Under the pieces are notes generated by a model. It made no database searches. It had not been told where the DNA came from and saw nothing but the letters and a program-made list of their open reading frames with translations. Shown piece by piece: positions 17,145 to 27,924 of a stretch of 64,000 nt of DNA. How positions within the stretch are numbered: the first letter of the stretch is position 1; every line of letters starts with the position of its first letter. Origin of the DNA: Thalassospira sp. ER-Se-21-Dark (GTDB lineage: Bacteria; Pseudomonadota; Alphaproteobacteria; Rhodospirillales; Thalassospiraceae). Location: assembly GCF_017922435.1 (NCBI RefSeq), contig NZ_VDEZ01000001.1:682001-746000 (forward strand), read 5' to 3'. Both the position numbers and the translations under genes were made by a program.

Positions 17145-18067
17145 GCGATCAACCCGCCAAGCCAGACGTCTGCAACCATCGCCCCGAACAGGACAAACAG
17201 ATACAGGATCGAATAGCCAAACATCTTGTGCGGGGCGCGTTCCTCGGCATTGCGCAGAACACGAACCGCATGACGCAGGAACCAAAGCCCGGTCAGGCCA
17301 GCGGTCACGGCGTAAAAGACACCAAGCAATCCGGTCGCAACCGGCACAAGCGTCACCGGCAACAGCAGGATGGTATAAACCAGCATCTGCTTTTTGGTCG
17401 CGGCTTCACCGGCGACCACCGGCATCATCGGCACGCCGACCTTGGCGTAATCGCCACAACGGAACAGTGCCAGCGCCCAGAAATGCGGCGGTGTCCACAT
17501 AAAGATAATCATGAACAGCGCGATTGAATTGATATCAATCCCGCCGGTCACCGACGCCCAGCCGATCATCGGGGGGAAAGCCCCGGCGGCACCGCCAATG
17601 ACGATATTCTGTGGTGTGCTGCGCTTAAGCCACATGGTGTAAACGAACACGTAAAACGCAATCGACGCCGCAAGCAAAGCCGCTGCCGCGAAATTGATAG
17701 CAACCGCCATGACGGTTACCGAAACGATCGACAGGGCAATGCCAAGTGACAAGGCCTCGTCTGCGGGCACCCGCCCGGCCGGGATCGGTCGGTTCTGGGT
17801 ACGTTTCATGTGGATATCGATATCGCGATCGTACCACATGTTAATCGATGCAGCCGCGCCACTGGCAACTGCAATACAGGCGATTGCGACGAGTCCAAGG
17901 AACGGATGAATGGAGCCCGGGGCAATCAACAGACCAACGGCACCGGTGAAAACCACAAGGGTCATCACGCCCGGCTTAAGCAATGCGATATAGTCGCGCA
18001 CATCGGAAACCGGCAGCGATACTGCGTTTTCGAGTGCGATGGTCTGGTTGGCAGCCTGCTTGGTCAT
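17141..18067 (-). CDS. ctaB: Heme O synthase (protoheme IX farnesyltransferase)
   Basis: 308 aa UbiA-type prenyltransferase with about nine TM segments; it adds a farnesyl chain to heme B for later conversion to heme A. Visible are the first Asp-rich motif NMWYDRDIDIHMKRTQNRP and the conserved APQNIVIGGAAGAFPP-like and WTPPHFWALAL segments. It is overlapped by the CoxF-like gene and separated from ctaD by 80 bp holding a GC-rich hairpin, which may lower its expression relative to the structural subunits. Confidence 0.96.
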   Translation of the reverse strand: MTKQAANQTIALENAVSLPVSDVRDYIALLKPGVMTLVVFTGAVGLLIAPGSIHPFLGLVAIACIAVASGAAASINMWYDRDIDIHMKRTQNRPIPAGRVPADEALSLGIALSIVSVTVMAVAINFAAAALLAASIAFYVFVYTMWLKRSTPQNIVIGGAAGAFPPMIGWASVTGGIDINSIALFMIIFMWTPPHFWALALFRCGDYAKVGVPMMPVVAGEAATKKQMLVYTILLLPVTLVPVATGLLGVFYAVTAGLTGLWFLRHAVRVLRNAEERAPHKMFGYSILYLFVLFGAMVADVWLGGLIA

Positions 18068-18102
18068 TTGAACTCTGGTCTTCTCTTTCGGGGCGGTAGG
18101 AT

Positions 18103-18132
18103 GTCCCCCGCAAACCGGGGTCTGCGGGGGAC
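18103..18132 (-). repeat. GC-rich intercistronic hairpin between ctaD and ctaB
   Basis: Perfect 10-bp arms GTCCCCCGCA (18103-18112) and TGCGGGGGAC (18123-18132), 10-nt loop, no U-tract. It probably acts as an attenuator or mRNA-stabilising hairpin rather than a full terminator, since ctaB continues the cluster. The word TGCGGGGGACAT also occurs at 20686-20697 upstream of ctaC. Confidence 0.55.
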
Positions 18133-18147
18133 TTAAACCAGGATCAC

Positions 18148-20594
<2,447 letters not shown>

Positions 20595-21384
20595 GCGAAT
20601 CTGCCCCCTCGCATTACATCTCAAGGCGATATGCCTCACTCTTCCCCACCCCCGTCTGCTTTTGTTGACCCGGCGTCATGTGCCCTGCGGGGGACATTTC
20701 ACCGCTTCAACCAAAGATTAAAAATCAACGGGCCGGAGCATTTCCTCTGACATATCTTATTCTTAAATAGCCTGCACATGAAAGTACATTGGTAACGCAG
20801 GCAAATAGCGTATCTTCGACACCTGTTCCAGAAAAAACCTCGCTGCGTTGCACAAAAAATGTATTTGATAATCCATCAAATTAGCGCGGTGGTTTTGGCT
20901 GAAATCGTTCTAAACACCCACCCTTGGATAGAAAAACCGCCATTCCGCATGGCCGATTTTCACCTTTCCAACGAATGCTGCTTTGCAATATATGCGCAAA
21001 ACTCGTTAGAATCACTTCAACCAATGGCTAAAGCCATTTCTTTTCAATTCCTACGCAATCCGCACATTGCCGGATCAACATGACGTTACGTCATCCTGAC
21101 AGCGTCCTGATCCGGGCTAATTTTTCGCAACAGACCGATCCAGGATCTATTTTGCCAACGATTCGGATACTGGCGTAACGCAGGCGGTAAAAAACCAAAT
21201 GCAAAAATACTGTCCGAACCCTTTAATTGAGCGGACTTTTCCCCAATATCACGGATAGAAATTCGGTTGGATATATCAGCTTTGCGGACTATTCTACCAA
21301 AACGTATGCATTCCCGATGTTCCGTGCACCGCAACCAGTCAGGTTGCTGCCCGATGCAGACGGTTCAAAGACAGAGGTTCGTCT
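20595..21384. other. 790-bp AT-rich noncoding region between divergent ctaC and cheZ-like genes
   Basis: Longest gap in the window. It must hold the oxidase-operon promoter (minus strand) and the promoter of the CheZ-like gene (plus strand). A 74-codon frame at 20859-21083 lacks an SD and its predicted peptide resembles nothing I know, so I do not call it. The only structure I could make out is an imperfect palindrome ATGTgCCC/GGGgACAT at about 20679-20697. No RNA gene is recognisable. Confidence 0.5.
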
Positions 21385-22209
21385 ATGGCACGCTCAGGAA
21401 GTAAAAGACTATTTACCGCGGAAATGCGGTTGCTCAATAAACTCGAAACCATGAGCGACATGGTCGCCTTGCCGACCGACATGCCGACTGATGCGAATGG
21501 CTCTGTCGGTGGTGCCGACATTTCGAGCCTGCATACCGCGATTGAAGATCTCAAGCTTGAACTGCTTACCGACATCCGCGTGATGATCGAGGAGCAGAAA
21601 AAGGCGAACAAGGCAATCGACCCGGAAGATGACGAACAGGCCGACGCCCGCAACGAGCTGCGCCTGGTCAAAAACGAAGTTCGCGCCCTTGCCAATTCCA
21701 TTCAGGAAACAAAACGCGAAATCGCAGCCCTTTATACTGCGCCCGAAGATGACAGCGGCACGCGTCTTAATATCGTAAAGGGTGAACTTGATTCCGTCGT
21801 TGCCGCCACCGAGGATGCGACTGCCAACATCCTTGAAACCGTCGAAAAGATTGACGCTGTTGCCCACAATATCCGTTCCGCCGCCCCGGATGACTACACA
21901 CAAGGGCTGGCCGATGACATTGTCGAACTGGTGGTGAAGGTCTTTGAATCCTGTAACTTCCAGGATCTGACCGGACAGCGGATTACCAAAGTCGTCAATA
22001 CCATGAAGTATATCGAGGAACGCGTGAACCGCGTGATCGAAATCTGGGGTGAGGATGACTTTGGCGACTTTGATCTGCCGCCAGATCCCAAAGGCCTCGA
22101 CAACCTGGACAAAACCGTCACCAAGGCACCGCAGAATGCCAATCGCGTGTCCCAGGATGAAGTCGACCAGATCTTCTCACAGGAAGAAATCGACGCCCTG
22201 TTTGATTGA
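21385..22209 (+). CDS. CheZ-like CheY-P phosphatase, copy 1
   Basis: 274 aa: an N-terminal RLFTAEMRLLNKLE segment, a long helical coiled-coil middle, the CheZ core motif ESCNFQDLTGQRITKV (about residues 190-205) that carries the catalytic Gln in CheZ, and an acidic C-terminal tail. The tail ends with two tandem copies of an S-Q-[DE]-E-[IV]-D motif (SQDEVDQIF then SQEEIDALFD), resembling both the CheY-binding tail of CheZ and the CheY-P-binding peptide at the FliM N-terminus. A paralog lies at 26811-27722. AGAGG is 7 bases before ATG 21385. Confidence 0.88.
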   Translation: MARSGSKRLFTAEMRLLNKLETMSDMVALPTDMPTDANGSVGGADISSLHTAIEDLKLELLTDIRVMIEEQKKANKAIDPEDDEQADARNELRLVKNEVRALANSIQETKREIAALYTAPEDDSGTRLNIVKGELDSVVAATEDATANILETVEKIDAVAHNIRSAAPDDYTQGLADDIVELVVKVFESCNFQDLTGQRITKVVNTMKYIEERVNRVIEIWGEDDFGDFDLPPDPKGLDNLDKTVTKAPQNANRVSQDEVDQIFSQEEIDALFD

Positions 22210-22232
22210 TCGATCACGACGGCACGAAATGC

Positions 22233-22263
22233 AAAAGCCTGCCAGATTGGCAGGCTTTTCTTT
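22233..22263. terminator. Bidirectional terminator between cheZ-like gene and yqgE
   Basis: 12-bp arms AAAAGCCTGCCA (22233-22244) and TGGCAGGCTTTT (22248-22259), 3-nt loop, with T-runs on both strands. It serves the convergent genes ending at 22209 and 22298. Confidence 0.9.
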
Positions 22264-22297
22264 TGGCCGGTTCTGAAGGTCTCGGGATAGAACGCCT

Positions 22298-22876
22298 TTA
22301 AGCGTGTCCGGCTTCACCCGACAGCAGTTCCGGCGCAAAGCCAAGCCGCGAGAAAGCCTGTTCCCACTTGTCTTCACAATCGGTATCAAACAGCAGATCC
22401 GCATCGGCATCGACATGAAGCCAGCCATTGGCAAGGATTTCACTTTCAAGCTGCCCGCTGCGCCACCCGGCATAACCAAGGGCAAGAATGCGGCTTTGCG
22501 GACCTTCGCCGACGGCAATCTGTTCAAGAATATCAACCGTCGCTGTCACTGACACGCCACGATCGACATGAAGGGTCGCCTCGTTCGAGAAATCGGTCGA
22601 GTGCAGAACAAAGCCACGACTGCTTTCAACCGGGCCACCGAAATGGACCTGAATGTCTTCGATGGTCGGTGCCGGGCGCGCAATGCCAAGCTGTTCAAGC
22701 AATTCCGGGAAAGTGATGCTGTCGATCAGGCGGTTGATCACCAGCCCCATCGCACCGTCTTTATTATGCGCACAGATATAGACCACACTTTGCGAAAAGC
22801 GCGGATCACGCATGCCCGGCATCGCTACCAACAGCTTGCCGCCGAGATAATCACCCGTGCCTATACCTTCTGCCAT
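22298..22876 (-). CDS. YqgE/AlgH family protein (UPF0301)
   Basis: 192 aa from ATG 22876, the normal family length; a longer frame to 23017 adds a non-family extension. Motifs are [20 protein letters not shown] at the N-terminus, [25 protein letters not shown] and [14 protein letters not shown]. The family is widespread in proteobacteria and has a solved fold but no settled biochemical role. It is convergent with the CheZ-like gene and divergent from the DsbD gene. Confidence 0.94.
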   Translation of the reverse strand: MAEGIGTGDYLGGKLLVAMPGMRDPRFSQSVVYICAHNKDGAMGLVINRLIDSITFPELLEQLGIARPAPTIEDIQVHFGGPVESSRGFVLHSTDFSNEATLHVDRGVSVTATVDILEQIAVGEGPQSRILALGYAGWRSGQLESEILANGWLHVDADADLLFDTDCEDKWEQAFSRLGFAPELLSGEAGHA

Positions 22877-23196
22877 GTCGCAACTCTCTTTATCCTGTTT
22901 CACAGAGCCTAGCGCGAATACCTGTCCATTTCCATCAAGAACCCGGAAAACCGTGTTTTTTGTCGTTTGACATTCCGGATTCCCATATACCTCATGTAGG
23001 TAGGAACGCACTGCCATGGCAATGGATCCGTCTCGTTTTGCGTTGGATCAGGACAAGCCCCTGCCGGCATGTGCTAGTGATAGGGCGTTCACACAGTCGT
23101 GGCTTGATTTGAACGGGGACTGGAATTACGCCTCTTCTGTGCCACAAGTTTGGCCAACACTGCGCAAATCGGTTTTTCGTGCTTAAGGAACAACAC
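22877..23196. other. 320-bp divergent intergenic region between yqgE and dsbD-like gene
   Basis: Should contain both promoters. It also holds a 56-codon plus-strand frame listed separately. I see no hairpin or operator. Confidence 0.5.
23016..23186 (+). CDS. Doubtful 56-aa upstream ORF before the DsbD-family gene
   Basis: Open frame ATG 23016 to TAA 23184-23186, with TAGGAA upstream of the ATG. Its stop overlaps the AAGGA SD of the DsbD-family gene, whose GTG lies 10 bp further on, a geometry compatible with translational coupling. The peptide (Trp- and Asp-containing, no TM or signal) resembles nothing I know, and it overlaps the yqgE promoter region. It may well be chance. Confidence 0.22.
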   Translation: MAMDPSRFALDQDKPLPACASDRAFTQSWLDLNGDWNYASSVPQVWPTLRKSVFRA

Positions 23197-25404
23197 GTGC
23201 TCCGCCACCTTATCACCCGCTTGGCTCTTTTGACTGCCATCTGCCTGTCATCTATCGGTGCACGTTCTGTTGCACTGGCGGCATCGGATATGGCAACCGA
23301 CTGGGTCGATGAGGACTTCACGTCTGTCCGTCTGATCAGTGCGCAAACCGAAACCGGCGGCAAACAGACACTCCGTCTTGGTCTTGAATACGAACTGCAA
23401 CCCGACTGGAAGATTTACTGGCGCAGCGCAGGCGATGCCGGTTTCCCGCCGCAACTTGACTGGACCGGGTCTGAAAATGTCGGCGACGCAAACATCCTTT
23501 GGCCGGCCCCTCACCGCTTTTCGATCTTTGGCCTCGAAACATTCGGCTACAAGGATCACATCATTCTGCCGATTGATGTTGCGATCCCCGATCCGGCCCA
23601 GCCGGTCGCGATCCGCCTTGATGTCGATTATCTGGTGTGCAGCGACATCTGCATTCCGGCAACTGCCAGCTTTGATCTTGATATCCCGGCAAGTGCCGCC
23701 GCTGGTGCAGGCACCTCGATCGCCAGCAATCACGCCCACCAGATCGAAAAATTTGTTTCCAAGGTACCGCTGCGTGGCACTGGCCTTCCCATCGAAGTCA
23801 CCAGTATTTCCAGCATCAATCAGGGCGATGCACGCAGCCTGCGTCTGGGTGTTCGTGGTCTTGATGATGCCGGGGTCGACATTGACGACATCCTGATTGA
23901 AAGCGACCTGCGTGCGGGCTTCGGTCTGCCCGAACCGCAAACGACCGCGACGGGCAGCAACGAGGATGTTCGGTATTTCGATCTGACCGTCATGGGCTTG
24001 GCCGAAGACCAGACACTGAAAGATCAGCCGGTCACCGTCACCGTCATTGCCGGTCCGCTTTCGGTCGAGCAAAAGCTTGTTGTCGGTGATGGCAAAGCCG
24101 CCATAAGCACAGCATCCAGTGCGGGCACGACGGCGGGCATGAGTTTCGCGATGATTGGATTGTTCGCCCTGCTTGGCGGCCTGATCCTGAATGTCATGCC
24201 CTGTGTCTTGCCGGTCCTGTCGATCAAGGTCATGTCCGCTCTTAAAGCACGCGAACAGGACATCAATCGGGTGCGCATCGGTTTCCTTGCCAGTGCCGCC
24301 GGGATCATTACATCCTTCTGGGTGATTGCCGCTGTTCTGGTCGGCATTAAACTGGCCGGGGGCACCATTGGCTGGGGCATTCAGTTCCAGCAACCGCTGT
24401 TCCTGACCGTTATGACGATTATTCTCGCCCTGTTTGCGCTGAATATGTGGGGGCTGTTTGAAATTTCCGGCCCGGATCAGCTTGGCAACGCGGCAAATGA
24501 CGTCATCACACGCAGCGAAAGCCACGGCCACCATATCAGCAGCAACTTCCTGACCGGCATGTTTGCCACTTTGCTGGCAACCCCATGCTCTGCCCCGTTC
24601 CTTGGCACGGCGGTTGGTTTTGCGCTGGCGGGCAGTGTTTTTGATATCTTCTGGATCTTCACCTTGCTGGGGATCGGACTGGCGCTACCGTATTTTGCCA
24701 TCGCCATCCAGCCGCGTGTGGCCCATATCCTGCCCAAACCCGGTCGCTGGATGAATGGTGTCAAAGTTGTTCTGGGTCTTGCCCTGATCGGCACGGCGAT
24801 CTGGCTTCTGGGTATTCTGTCGGTCCAGATTGGCATGGGTGGTGCGATTGCTGTCGGGCTTGGCCTGATTGCGGGCTGCGCCTTTATCTGGGCCCGCAAA
24901 CGCACATCAAACCTGCGTCCGCGCTTTGCCTTTACGTCGCTGGCCGTATTGGGTTTCCTTGTTGCACTGTTTGCCCCCGGCTTTTCACAGCCGCCGTCGT
25001 CGCCGAGCGCATCATCGGACAATGGCACACTTGTCTGGCAGGCGTTTGCACCTGAAACCATTGATGGTTTGGTTGCCGATGGAAAGACGGTCGTGATCGA
25101 TGTTACGGCGGAATGGTGTGTGACCTGTCAGGTCAACAAGAAGCTGGTTCTCGAAAAGCCCGACGTCCGAAATGCATTGATGCAGGATGATGTTGTTCTG
25201 ATGCAGGCCGACTGGACCCGTCCGGATCAAAAGATTGCCGATTACCTTGCCTCTTATGGCCGGTTTGGCATTCCGTTCAATGCAGTATTTGGTCCGGGGG
25301 CACCGGATGGCATTCTGCTTTCAGAGTTGCTCGGTGTGGACGAGGTTCTTGGCGCGCTTGAAGATGCAAACGGTTCGGCAAGCCTTGCCAGTTCCGCAAA
25401 GTGA
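23197..25404 (+). CDS. DsbD/ScsB-family transmembrane protein-disulfide reductase
   Basis: 735 aa from GTG 23197, which has AAGGA 7 bases upstream and opens a signal peptide (about 1-28, ending ALAAS). A large periplasmic DsbC/D-like domain covers about 30-300. The central polytopic domain has redox cysteines C336 (NVMPCVLPV) and C464 (ATPCSAPF), and the C-terminal thioredoxin domain has CVTC at 641-644 (TAEWCVTC). It carries electrons from cytoplasmic thioredoxin to periplasmic thiols. The long N-terminal domain favours ScsB over classical DsbD. A peroxiredoxin gene follows, though not closely linked (222 bp). Confidence 0.92.
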   Translation: MLRHLITRLALLTAICLSSIGARSVALAASDMATDWVDEDFTSVRLISAQTETGGKQTLRLGLEYELQPDWKIYWRSAGDAGFPPQLDWTGSENVGDANILWPAPHRFSIFGLETFGYKDHIILPIDVAIPDPAQPVAIRLDVDYLVCSDICIPATASFDLDIPASAAAGAGTSIASNHAHQIEKFVSKVPLRGTGLPIEVTSISSINQGDARSLRLGVRGLDDAGVDIDDILIESDLRAGFGLPEPQTTATGSNEDVRYFDLTVMGLAEDQTLKDQPVTVTVIAGPLSVEQKLVVGDGKAAISTASSAGTTAGMSFAMIGLFALLGGLILNVMPCVLPVLSIKVMSALKAREQDINRVRIGFLASAAGIITSFWVIAAVLVGIKLAGGTIGWGIQFQQPLFLTVMTIILALFALNMWGLFEISGPDQLGNAANDVITRSESHGHHISSNFLTGMFATLLATPCSAPFLGTAVGFALAGSVFDIFWIFTLLGIGLALPYFAIAIQPRVAHILPKPGRWMNGVKVVLGLALIGTAIWLLGILSVQIGMGGAIAVGLGLIAGCAFIWARKRTSNLRPRFAFTSLAVLGFLVALFAPGFSQPPSSPSASSDNGTLVWQAFAPETIDGLVADGKTVVIDVTAEWCVTCQVNKKLVLEKPDVRNALMQDDVVLMQADWTRPDQKIADYLASYGRFGIPFNAVFGPGAPDGILLSELLGVDEVLGALEDANGSASLASSAK

Positions 25405-25626
25405 TCACATCTGATTGGGAACGCGTATTGTTTTGTTTCCGCTCCTGCGAGAGTGCAGGCGTTAAGGCACACACAGGCGAGAATTTGCTGCCAATTCAAG
25501 TCAGTCAGATGAAACCTGTTAAAAACTCTGCGTGAAAGCATTGAATGCCAAGCAGATTTGGTGTTTGATTCCGGCATGCGATCCATCGCGCAGTCAACGG
25601 GATTGCGCCAAAAAACGGAGACACCC

Positions 25627-26106
25627 ATGACCATTTCAGTCGGTTCCGAACTCCCGGAAGTTACCCTTTTCCGCGCAACCAGCGACGGTCCGGAAGCCGT
25701 CAATTCCAAGGAATTCTTCGCAGGTCGCAAAGTTGTCCTGTTTGCCGTACCGGGCGCCTTTACCCCGACCTGCTCGGCCAAACACCTTCCGGGCTTTGTC
25801 GCCAAAGCCGATGAGATCAAAGCCAAAGGTGTCGATGAGATTGCCTGCCTTGCATCAAACGATGCCTTTGTCCTTCAGGCATGGGCCGATGCGGAAAAGG
25901 CCAACGACGTCACCATGCTTTCGGACGGGGATCTGGCGTTTGTCGACGCAACCGGGCTTGGACTTGATCTGACCGGCCGCGGCCTTGGCAAGCGCGCCAA
26001 CCGTTTCGCCATGATTGTCGAAGACGGCAAAGTCACCGACATTGCCGTCGAAGAACCGGGCGCGTTTGAAGTTTCAAGTGCCGAAGCTGTTCTGAAAAAG
26101 CTTTAA
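25627..26106 (+). CDS. Prx5-type peroxiredoxin (redoxin)
   Basis: 159 aa. ATG 25627 has GGAG 7 bases upstream. The active site is PGAFTPTCS with peroxidatic C49; a second cysteine, C74 (EIACLASNDAF), is at the position common in this family. It reduces hydrogen peroxide and organic peroxides using glutaredoxin/glutathione or thioredoxin. It lies downstream of the DsbD-family gene and is closed by a good terminator. A longer upstream reading is not family-like. Confidence 0.95.
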   Translation: MTISVGSELPEVTLFRATSDGPEAVNSKEFFAGRKVVLFAVPGAFTPTCSAKHLPGFVAKADEIKAKGVDEIACLASNDAFVLQAWADAEKANDVTMLSDGDLAFVDATGLGLDLTGRGLGKRANRFAMIVEDGKVTDIAVEEPGAFEVSSAEAVLKKL

Positions 26107-26135
26107 AACCGGAAAGTTTCCCGCAACAAGCGCTT

Positions 26136-26165
26136 AAAGCTCCGCAATCATTTGCGGAGCTTTTT
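26136..26165 (+). terminator. Intrinsic terminator of the peroxiredoxin gene
   Basis: 12-bp arms AAAGCTCCGCAA and TTGCGGAGCTTT with a TCAT loop, running into TT. The flanking A-run makes it usable on the minus strand too, where the orphan gene ends at 26196. Confidence 0.88.
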
Positions 26166-26195
26166 GCTTTGAATGTAGGGAACAATAGTGCCTGA

Positions 26196-26600
26196 TCAGC
26201 GCGGAAGCAGAACCGGTATCGGGTCTTCCTTGCTGTCATAATCGCATTCAAAGGTCGGGTTGGTGTGCTTGGCAATGAAATGCACAACACCTTCGCGGAA
26301 ACTGTCCTTGATCGGTGACCAGCTCATATAGACCCCGCCACGGGTGTCATATTCGCGAATATCCGGATCTCGCATCAGTTCAGAAAAACTGTGTCCAAGA
26401 TCTTCTGTTGCACCGGCCACCAGCCAAGACGGCTTCAGGCCACCATGCCACAGCAAGTAAACGCCACCGACCCCATCCAGGCTAAGCTCTGAAATATCGT
26501 CGATCATGAACAGGCGGTAGTACTCCCCACGTGGGCTTTTTCGCCATTTTATGTCTTGTGCCTTTGGCTGGCGAATAGCACCGAGAGACCAAAATCCCAT
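26196..26600 (-). CDS. Orphan 134-aa protein, possibly GIY-YIG-like fold
   Basis: ATG 26600 has a perfect GGAGG 5-6 bases upstream, so this is a real gene. I do not recognise the protein. The middle reads GVYLLWHGGLKPSWLVAGAT, then about 35 residues later GVYMSWSPI and REGVVHFIAKHTNP. This order faintly recalls a GIY-YIG domain (GVY.., V.G.T, R..E.., P), but the catalytic Tyr/Arg pattern is not clear. No signal peptide or TM. Two adjacent palindromes lie 75-125 bp upstream. It is isolated between a peroxiredoxin and a CheZ-like gene. Confidence 0.75.
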   Translation of the reverse strand: MGFWSLGAIRQPKAQDIKWRKSPRGEYYRLFMIDDISELSLDGVGGVYLLWHGGLKPSWLVAGATEDLGHSFSELMRDPDIREYDTRGGVYMSWSPIKDSFREGVVHFIAKHTNPTFECDYDSKEDPIPVLLPR

Positions 26601-26673
26601 ATTAACCTCCAAGCACGCCAAAACGCGTGCAACCGTATGTCACACGCATCCCAACATAGCTTCTTATTCTTAT

Positions 26674-26700
26674 AGGTAAGAACTTACCTTACATATGTAA
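26674..26700. promoter_or_regulatory. Two abutting palindromes upstream of the orphan gene
   Basis: AGGTAAG-AA-CTTACCT (26674-26689) is followed, sharing one base, by the perfect 12-bp palindrome TTACATATGTAA (26689-26700). They sit in the AT-rich 210-bp gap between the orphan gene and the 3' end of the second CheZ-like gene, where the orphan promoter must be. Probably an operator; the regulator is unknown. Confidence 0.5.
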
Positions 26701-26810
26701 ACTTTTGATTGACAAATGACTGGGCGAAAACGCCCGAAGCGCTCTTTGCCAAGAAGATATAGCTCACGCTACTACCTTAAATCACAGCACAAAACCAAGC
26801 ATTTTTCGAA

Positions 26811-27722
26811 TTATTCGAACAACTTGTCGATATCGTCCTGGCTGATGCCTTCCCCTTCGAGCTGCGGACCATTCAGAAGGTCTGCATCCTCGGGCCGTGA
26901 TTCTTCCTCGACCTCAGGAACCGGCAATTCGGCAAACGCATCTTCACCCCAGATCGAGATCATGTTGTGGACGCGCTCTTCAACGAACTCAAGCGTGCTG
27001 ACCACCTTGTTGATGCGCTGGCCGGTAATGTCCTGGAAGTTACAGGCTTCAAAGATCTTGGTCACGATGAAGGCAATCTGTTCGACATGATCGGCGACAA
27101 AATCGCTCGGCGCCGAGTTTTTAAGCGTCATGGTCAGATCGTCAATCTGCTCGGCGGATTCCAGAATGGTATGGGTCGCCATTTCGGTATCCTTGACGAT
27201 GGCATCAAGTTCCGAGGTCGCACTTACCAATCGGTCATCCTGCGCTTTTGGATGGCGCAGCGACGCAATCTGAACCTTTGCCCTGTGGATGTGCTCGTTC
27301 ATTTCCGCGATCTGGGTACGGATCAGTTCCAGATCGTCACGATCGGGCTCTGCCGCCCCCGGGCGATTGGAGTGGGTTGGGTTACTTGAAACCGGCTCTG
27401 GCAATTCATCCATCGGCGCATCATTTGATGCAAACGGGGTGGTGACATCACTTGCCGGAACACCACCGGATGCCACCGCCTGACGCAGTTGCGAAACTTC
27501 ACCACGCAGAGCTCTGATTTCATCAAGAACAGCCTGGGTAATACCGGATGTTTCCGGGGCACTTGTCGCTGCCGGCAAGGATGCCTGCATCGGTTCCCCT
27601 GCCCCCATGCCGCTTTCCAGCGTCGGGTCAAAAAAGGAGTCAGACCAATCCTCAACCACACCACCGGTGCGTTCTTTAAGACGACGTTCGGCAGTGAATA
27701 CTTTTTGCACGCGACGAGACAT
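26811..27722 (-). CDS. CheZ-like CheY-P phosphatase, copy 2
   Basis: 303 aa, parallel in layout to the protein at 21385: the same N-terminal KVFTAERRLKER block, a helical middle (LELIRTQIAEMNEHIHRAK), the CheZ motif EACNFQDITGQRINKV, VEERVHNMISIWGED, and an acidic tail ending ISQDDIDKLFE. Only one copy of the SQxxID tail motif is present, and a Pro/Ser-rich linker (about 60-125) replaces the shorter N-terminal part of copy 1. It is probably monocistronic, with no che operon nearby. Whether both copies act on the same CheY is unknown. Confidence 0.87.
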   Translation of the reverse strand: MSRRVQKVFTAERRLKERTGGVVEDWSDSFFDPTLESGMGAGEPMQASLPAATSAPETSGITQAVLDEIRALRGEVSQLRQAVASGGVPASDVTTPFASNDAPMDELPEPVSSNPTHSNRPGAAEPDRDDLELIRTQIAEMNEHIHRAKVQIASLRHPKAQDDRLVSATSELDAIVKDTEMATHTILESAEQIDDLTMTLKNSAPSDFVADHVEQIAFIVTKIFEACNFQDITGQRINKVVSTLEFVEERVHNMISIWGEDAFAELPVPEVEEESRPEDADLLNGPQLEGEGISQDDIDKLFE

Positions 27723-27867
27723 AACTGACTTTAACCCTCCGGAACGGACATGTGTCCGATCACTAAATCCCCAAACGCACCTTTTTGACGGCGTTCATTA
27801 CTATTACGGCAAGTATAAGGGTGCAGATTGCGACAAGTCCAATGGGTTTCAAGTCCAAGTCTTTGAA

Positions 27868-27900
27868 AAAGAACACCCCGGCCAAAAGACCGGGGTGCTC
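27868..27900 (-). terminator. Terminator of the gcv operon
   Basis: Arms CACCCCGG (27874-27881) and CCGGGGTG (27890-27897) around an 8-nt loop, followed on the minus strand by a T-run (complement of the A-run at 27867-27870). It lies 25 bp after the gcvPB stop codon. Confidence 0.82.
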
Positions 27901-27924
27901 CAAAAGGTCAGGTTGCGTTGGTTA

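Noticed and set aside
20859-21083. 74-codon frame in the ctaC-cheZ gap
   Set aside because: No SD, AT-rich, unlike any family I know; chance frame in noncoding DNA is more likely.
23248-24534. 428-codon minus-strand frame opposite the DsbD-family gene
   Set aside because: Antisense shadow with a strongly basic, motif-free peptide.
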